From contig NC_037681.1 in assembly GCF_003255815.1 (NCBI RefSeq), positions 69,173,053 through 69,237,052 on the forward strand: 64,000 nt of DNA, read 5' to 3'. This document shows, in pieces, positions 58,137 to 64,000 of this stretch. A model generated the notes under the pieces. It did not search any database and was not told the DNA's origin. It worked only from the letters and a program-made list of their open reading frames with translations. A program made the position numbers and the translations under genes. Source of the stretch: Theropithecus gelada (Eukaryota > Chordata > Mammalia > Primates > Cercopithecidae). How positions within the stretch are numbered: the first letter of the stretch is position 1; each line of letters opens with the position of its first letter.

Positions 58137-59054
58137 ACCAGGGATCTCCTTCATTGATTTTAGGCTTTCTAAAACAAAAGTCAAGAAGAAATGTTCTCTT
58201 CAGGAACTTCTGCTTTGGCAATTTCATTTGAGATACGGAGGAATGGATAACTGTCTTGAAATCACAGAGAGGAAACAAAACATCAGATAAATAGCCCTCA
58301 TTTTCCCGTAGCAATAAAAACAAAGCAAATTAATATTCCAATGTTATTCTATAATGCTCTCTTCCTTAGTAGATTCACATCTCTCAAAGAAACATTTTCC
58401 CCATCACTCTGCTGCTCTTAACAGGTGGGGCACATATGCTCTGTAAGTCTAGGAGCTCTGTTTTTATCCCTGAATGGTGTTTTTAAGGACAGTAACTGTC
58501 ACACAAAAAGCAGTACAGGGATGAGTAGGTTATGGCCTATTAAAGCTCCTTAAGGATTCGATATCTGGATCTGACTGGTTACAGGGCAAATTCCCCAAAT
58601 CTTTTTGGAAAGCAACCCTATTGGGGAGTTTAATTTTTTCCAACACTTTTGTGTCCTACACAAGAGGCTCAGCTATTGGTATATCTTCTCGAAATCTGGA
58701 TGGATCTCCTCTGAGCCCTGGGCAACATGGATGGGGTATTGTCTCTGGCCTAAAGTTGGCAGCCGCATGAGGATTCAGTTCGTACTAGTGAGTGGGCTGG
58801 TCCCCAGCTGTATTCTCCCACTAGACCCTCTTCATCCTTAGTGATTGACCTTCATCCAAAAGTGATTGACCTTTTCCTTATTACCAGTGCTATTCCAGAT
58901 CCTTCTCTGGATCTTGAGAACTCCCAGGAGCTGTGCGTTCTTTTCAAGAGTGTTGCCTTCCATGAAATGTCTGTATTCTCTACATGGAAAGTAAAAAGAG
59001 AGCCCTTTGCATCTGTCTCTGAAATGTACCCACTCCAGGGCTGAGGAGTGTACT
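58137..59054. other. Intergenic sequence, no feature recognised
   Basis: Less T-rich than its surroundings (for example catgaggattcagttcgta). May be an old LTR or internal fragment, but no family was recognised. The phrase agtgattgacctt is repeated at 58840 and 58860. Confidence 0.4.
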
Positions 59055-59056
59055 TT

Positions 59057-59332
59057 CTTTTTTTTTTTTTTGAAGACAGAATCTCTCTCTGTTGCCCAGG
59101 CTGGAGTGCAGTGGTGCGATCTCGGCTCACGGCAAGCTCCGCCTCCCGGGTTCACGCCATTCTCCTGCCTCAGCCTGCCGAGTAGCTGGGACTACATGTG
59201 TCCGCCACCATGCCTGGCTAATTTTTTGTATTTTTAGTAGAGACAGAATTTCACCGTGTTAGCCAAGACGGTCTTTATCTCCTAACCTCGTAATGCGCCC
59301 GCCTCGGCCTCCCAAAGTGCTGGGATTACAGG
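59057..59332 (-). mobile_element. AluY-like element, antisense, slightly 5'-truncated
   Basis: T tail to tgggattacagg, with flanks gaggagtgtact and gagaagtgtact. The last ~25 bases of the Alu head are absent. Confidence 0.92.
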
Positions 59333-60452
59333 TGAGAAGTGTACTGTCTTCTTCCTGTTTTCTTTCAGGCCCACCCAGTCATTCTGTATTTTCCCCAGGC
59401 AAATTTTATTGCAAATTAAGGGCTGAATTTATTGATATGGTGTACACACTTGGGAGCTGGGAATTAATGTGTTGGTTCAAGTGCCCGAGGGAGGCAATAG
59501 TATTTGTTTCTAAAATTCTTTTCCTCTTCTTCACTGTGAACTTTAAAATCTCATTTTACTTTGGTGATTTTTTAAATGGCATATTACACATACTGTTATT
59601 ATATTGGGCCTCTTTGTGTAGTGTATTTTATCATTAAAGATTAAGTCATGGTTGTTCCATTTGTGTCTCTGCTTGCTCTCATGCCCCTCATCTTTTAAAA
59701 ATGCAAAAAATCAATTTAAATGTATGCTTATCACAAAACAATAATAATTTTCCTTGTGTGCTAACATAAACCAATTACATAGTTTTATTGGTGACTACAG
59801 AGATAATTAAGAGATCACCAAATTATTTTGGATCTGTTACCTTTTTATTAGTCTCAGATAATGCTAGGAAAAATCCTAGTTCTTGAGAAGTCATCTGAAC
59901 AGTGACTTTAACATTTTTTGGCCTGAATCTACACTAAGAAATACAGTTTAACAACTCAGTATATATTTGCATGTCGACTGACACACATAACACAAATGAG
60001 ACAAAAGTTTCAGAAAATTATGCATGCCTTTAGCATATGATAGCCTTCCCAGCATCATCTATTTGATTCTGTTTTGTTTCATTAAAAAAATTGATCGTGT
60101 TGACCCACTAAATTGATTTCACTACCTACATTTTTAACCTGTGTAGTAAAGATAGAGTGAGACACTAGTTCATTTTAAAAGAGAAAATTATTCTTTAAGC
60201 CCTGTAAGTCAGGAGAGTTTACCTGAGACTTGGTTTTGATATCATATTACTTTTCCTTTCAGGAACATCTTTATTATGTCCAAGGTAAACATTTCCTATT
60301 GCATTTTTATAACAAAATACTCTAAGTTTCTTAAGTTCTTATAAAGACAATCTCTTGGTAAATGTCATTTCTAAGCTCTTTTATAGGTAGAGAAATTTCT
60401 ATGTCAGTATACTTTGAGAATTTCTCAAGTGTTTTTGTTAGCATGCTGTAAT
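59333..60452. other. Intergenic sequence, no feature recognised
   Basis: AT-rich, with no exon or repeat family seen. Confidence 0.5.
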
Positions 60453-60635
60453 TCTTTCTTCCCTTTCTCCCTCCCTCCCTTCCTCCCTCCCTCCTTCTTT
60501 TCCACCTCTCCTCTCCCCTCCCCTAGCCCTTCCCTCCCCTCCCCTCCCTCTCTTCCCTTTCTCCTCCCCTTCCCCTCCCCTCCATTTCTCCTCCCCTTCT
60601 CCTCCCCTTCCCCCCCTCTTTCTCCTCACCTTCTC
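60453..60635. repeat. Long polypyrimidine tract (C/T-rich, ~180 bp)
   Basis: Almost pure C/T blocks (ccctccctccttcctccctc-like and cccctcccctcc-like), with only a few purines. It abuts an Alu tail, so it probably arose by expansion of that A-rich tail read in reverse. Reading frames across it are artefacts. Confidence 0.93.
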
Positions 60636-60920
60636 TTTTTTTGAGACAAGGTCTGGCTCTATCACCCAGGCTGGAGTGCAGTGGTGCTATCTCAGTTTAC
60701 TGCAACTTCCACTTCCCAGGCTCAAGAGATCCTCATGCCTCAGCCTCCCAAGTAGTTGGCATTACAGGCACTACCATGCCTGGTTAATTTTTGTATTTTT
60801 TGTAGAGACAGGGTTTTGCCATGTTGCCCAGGCCTGTCTTGAACTTGGGAGCTCAAGTGATTTGCCTGCCTTGGCCTCCCAAAGTACTAAGATTACAGGT
60901 GTGAGCCACCACACCTGGCC
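60636..60920 (-). mobile_element. Alu, antisense
   Basis: Reversed Alu from gagacaaggtctggctctat to ccaccacacctggcc. Confidence 0.92.
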
Positions 60921-62158
60921 TATGCTGTAGCTCTTTCTTGCATACTTTCTTCTTCTCTCTGTAGACTAAGAAGATCTTGCTGAGTTTGCACAGTTAGTCT
61001 CTTAGGGACTGACCAACTGACCTTGTCTGGTACATTTACCTATTTTATTCAATGTGCAGAACACCTCAGTCATGGCTGTAATATATGTAAATAATCACCT
61101 CTATAGCTCAGACTCCATAGAGGAGCAAGAAATCTAATTGACACACTCAGTTTCAGTCACTTAGATTGTGTAGGAAAAAGGATAACTTTTAGAGTGAGTA
61201 GCATCAGTTAATTGTGGTGGGTAAAAAGGGAGGGGATTTAATGGGAGATTTTATTTTGACTCATATTAGTAGGTTAATATTATCCTGATTTTCAGGTAAA
61301 TACACTCTAAGCCAGTGGGAATGTTGTGATTTATAACTAGAAGGGTAAATTATGAGTAGAAAGCCCTAGGTAATAACTCATAGGGGAAGAAAAAGATAAA
61401 AATATTGCTCATTTTGAGGAAATCATTATTTCTAATTATAAACACGTTTATTGAAATCTTTGTGACAGAGATTCTTAATTACATGTGGACTCACTACAGT
61501 TTGAGGAAACCAAAATCATGCCCTTTACAGAAAATGTTATAAATAGAGGAAAAAATACCATTGCCTTTTAAAATCATTTTGTAAATTTAGATGAGTTATT
61601 CCAGATGAATTAACCCCTCTTAGCCATTTTGCAGCCTACCATTGAAAATATCAAATATTAATTAAAAAATACAAAACAGAAATATAAATTTATCGAGTAT
61701 TGCATTTTGATGATTTAGGTATCAAAATCATCAAATACATAATGAGAGATTATACAGAATAAGAATACACATGTTTTCTATGAGACTGTCTCATATAGGA
61801 AATGCTTCTTAAGTAGGACAATTTTATTTTCAGTTATAAAAGTGAATCAGCTAAAAAATTATGAATCATCTATGATGTGTAAGACTCTAGATATAGTTGG
61901 AAACAGAGATGAGTGTACCACTAAAAAAACTCCTATCATAGGTGAATAAGAGGTGTACTTGTAAAGATAATTAACCCAGCAGTGTAGGGTAAGAGACAAA
62001 TGCGTGACGCAGAGGACAAATGCTAAAGAAGTCCGAAGAGAGAGATCACTGTGGGTTGTATATTATTTGTGTCCTACTTTATTTTGGATAAAGGAAGAGT
62101 CTTGACTATAGCAGATTAAGGAAAAAGTAAGGAGAGTTTAATTTAAAAAAAAAAAAAA
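60921..62158. other. Intergenic sequence, no feature recognised
   Basis: AT-rich, no gene or repeat family recognised. Confidence 0.5.
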
Positions 62159-62460
62159 GGCCGGGCATGGTGGATCATGCCTGTAATCTCAGCACTTTGG
62201 GAGGCCAAGGCAGGAGGATTGCTTGAAGACAGGAGTTCAAGACCAGCCTGGGCAACATGGCTAAACCCCATCTCTACAAGAAAAAAAAAAAAAAAAAAAA
62301 AGCCAGACATGGTGGTGCACTCCTGTAGTTCCAGCTACTTGGGAGGCTAAGGTGGGAGGATCACTTGAACCCAGGAAGTAGAGGCTGCAGTGAGCCATAA
62401 TCGCACCACTGAACTCCAGCCTGGCTTACAGAGTGAGACTCTGGTTGTTTTGTTTTGTTT
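62159..62460 (+). mobile_element. Alu, sense, with expanded middle A-linker
   Basis: ggccgggcatgg start. The inter-arm linker is expanded to ~21 A; the tail is replaced by gttgttttgttttg-like sequence. Confidence 0.92.
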
Positions 62461-62795
62461 TAAGAAAAAAGATAAAAAAGATAAACCTGTGGTTGTTTTA
62501 GGGCCTTAAAGGATGCAGGGAAGGACAGGTAAGGGATAAGGTGTTCAGACAGTAAGAATGGCATGGCTCCAGCATGGAGATTCATACGGCATGGCTAGGG
62601 AAAAGTGATTAGAACAATTTGTTTCATGTAGAAAATCAGCACGAAATACAGTTAGTAGATTTAAAGTAGATCAGTAGAAATAAAGTTAGGACTCTCTGAA
62701 TGTTAGGCTAAGCTCTAAAATGTAAATTTATGGTCTGATGAATTGCTCAGGATTTTTTTTTTTGCATGTATATAATAAGGTGAAATAGGATTTTT
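62461..62795. other. Intergenic sequence between Alus, no feature recognised
   Basis: No gene or repeat family recognised. Confidence 0.5.
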
Positions 62796-62964
62796 AGCCG
62801 GGCGAAGTGGCGGGCGCCTGTAGTCCCAGCTACTCGGGAGGCTGAGGCAGGAGAATGGTGTAAACCCGGAAGGCGGAGCTTGCAGTGAGCTGAGATCCGG
62901 CCACTGCACTCCAGCCTGGGCGACAAAGCGAGACTCCGTCTCAAAAAAAAAAAAAAAAAAAAAA
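62796..62964 (+). mobile_element. 5'-truncated AluY, sense
   Basis: Starts mid-element at agccgggcgaagtggcgggc, ends in a ~23-base A tail. Target duplication aggattttt / aggatttta. Confidence 0.93.
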
Positions 62965-63135
62965 GAGGATTTTATGACGATTAATCAGTGGTAGTGGGTA
63001 TGAGAGTATGGACATGGGAAAGATTGGATAGGAATAAAAATTAGGGAGATACTCCAGGAGTAAGGGGAAAATGATCTGAGATGTGGGTGTGGCAATAAGA
63101 ATACAATTTTTTTTCAGTTTACATTTACATGGGAA
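62965..63135. other. Short intergenic spacer
   Basis: Nothing recognised. Confidence 0.5.
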
Positions 63136-63437
63136 TTTTTTTTTTTTTTGAGACAGGGTCTCACTTTGTTGCCCAGGCTAAAGTACAGTGGCATGATCAT
63201 AGCTCACTGCAACCTCGAATTCCTGGGCTTAAGTGATTCTCCTATCTCAGTCTCCTGAGTAGCTGGTACTACAGGCACATTGCCACCACACCTGACTAAT
63301 TTTTTAATTTTAATTTTTGTAGAGATGGGGTCTCACTATGTTGTCCAGGCTGATTTTGAACTTTTGGCCTCACGTGATCCTCCTGCCTTGTCTTCTCAAA
63401 GTGCTGGGATTACAGGCATGAGCCACCATGCCTGGCC
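63136..63437 (-). mobile_element. Alu, antisense
   Basis: T tail at 63136, ends ccatgcctggcc. Short flanks tgggaat / ctggaat. Confidence 0.93.
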
Positions 63438-64000
63438 CTGGAATATAAACTGGTGTAGAAGACAATTCAGAAGAATAACTGGTAGATCTTAGCAACTGAA
63501 GAATATGGGAATGAGAATGAGGAAGACAATATACTGTACCTCCATGTGTTAAAACTTATAGTGTAGAAAATAAACATCAGTTTTTGTGCAAAGGTTATGC
63601 AAGTTATTGTCAGAGTATATGTAGAAGTAGCTTGGTCTCAAACTGCATTTGAGTGTGTAAAGTTTCTCCACAAGAATAGATTTTATTTCCCTTTTTTTCC
63701 TTTATGCTTTTTTTGCTTTCTTAGCTGTTTTGGTTCTGGGATTTATATATGAATCAGAAAGTTTGTGTTAGGTATACAGCAACACGACTAATTGGTATTC
63801 TTTTATATTGCTGAGACAAATTTTGGAACACTAGCTTACGAGAGAGGCCTGCATATGAATAAAGACAAGTAACTTGTTATGCAGCAGAAAAGTCAGAAAT
63901 GTGAAAAACACAATACAGAGAAGAGATTTTATAAAATTTATAATGTTATGATCCTTTGAATCACTTTGCACAGTGGCATAAGGATTGAAAACAGATTGGA
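63438..64000. other. Intergenic sequence at window end, no feature recognised
   Basis: In human, the 3' end of LHCGR lies several kb past GTF2A1L on the opposite strand, but no LHCGR coding sequence is visible here. Confidence 0.45.

Noticed and set aside
60414..60665. Pro/Ser/Leu-rich and Arg/Glu/Gly-rich frames on opposite strands
   Set aside because: They are translations of the C/T-rich low-complexity tract.
63438..64000. Possible LHCGR 3' end on the minus strand
   Set aside because: Expected from human gene order only; no receptor coding sequence or confident 3'UTR can be seen.
1..64000. An undescribed system such as a defence island, CRISPR array or biosynthetic cluster
   Set aside because: The window is mammalian nuclear DNA with one gene, two processed pseudogenes and retroelements. 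No such signal is present.

Overview
This is an intronic and 3'-flanking stretch of a primate nuclear genome, most likely an Old World monkey. The evidence is dense Alu and L1PA-type L1 content, very young AluY copies of the catarrhine-monkey type (for example at 57828-58118), and a 93-base assembly gap at 57735-57827. It is not bacterial or viral, and I found no operon, CRISPR array or novel enzymatic system.

The only functional host gene I can support is GTF2A1L (ALF, the germ-cell TFIIA alpha/beta-like factor), on the + strand. Its last six coding exons are present: 13113-13168, 15744-15828, 17163-17752, 40954-41214, 42846-42935 and 56789-56896. All have AG/GT borders and compatible phases, and the last is followed by a short 3'UTR with AATAAA at 57027. 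They sum to 1190 coding bases, so the N-terminal ~80 residues lie upstream of the window. In human, LHCGR lies downstream in convergent orientation; none of its coding sequence is visible here.

Almost everything else is retrotransposon-derived. 1-6630: a reversed old L1 whose middle is interrupted by a TPT1 processed pseudogene (itself hit by an Alu); this L1 has a ~112-bp tandem array in its 5'UTR. 7915-11293: a 5'-truncated + strand L1 with clean target-site duplications. 11294-28000: GTF2A1L exons, Alus, MIRs, MER5A and old L1M fragments. 25575-28325: an SRSF10 processed pseudogene (minus strand) with poly(A), polyadenylation signal, an internal deletion in the RRM and an Alu insertion. 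28600-38500: nested old L1s. 39000-47600: the two acidic-region exons, MIR, L1M, an LTR-like element and a 28-bp minisatellite. 47673-53851: a near-intact full-length L1 on the minus strand with an uninterrupted 1275-codon ORF2 and a frameshifted ORF1. 53852-64000: ancient repeat, the terminal exon of GTF2A1L and Alu-rich intergenic DNA.

The most biologically notable points are the Taspase1-type QVDG cleavage motif in GTF2A1L exon 40954-41214, the intact L1 ORF2 with a damaged ORF1, the L1 5'UTR lying head-to-tail upstream of the last GTF2A1L exon (a possible antisense-promoter effect), and several local duplications that named repeats do not explain well.
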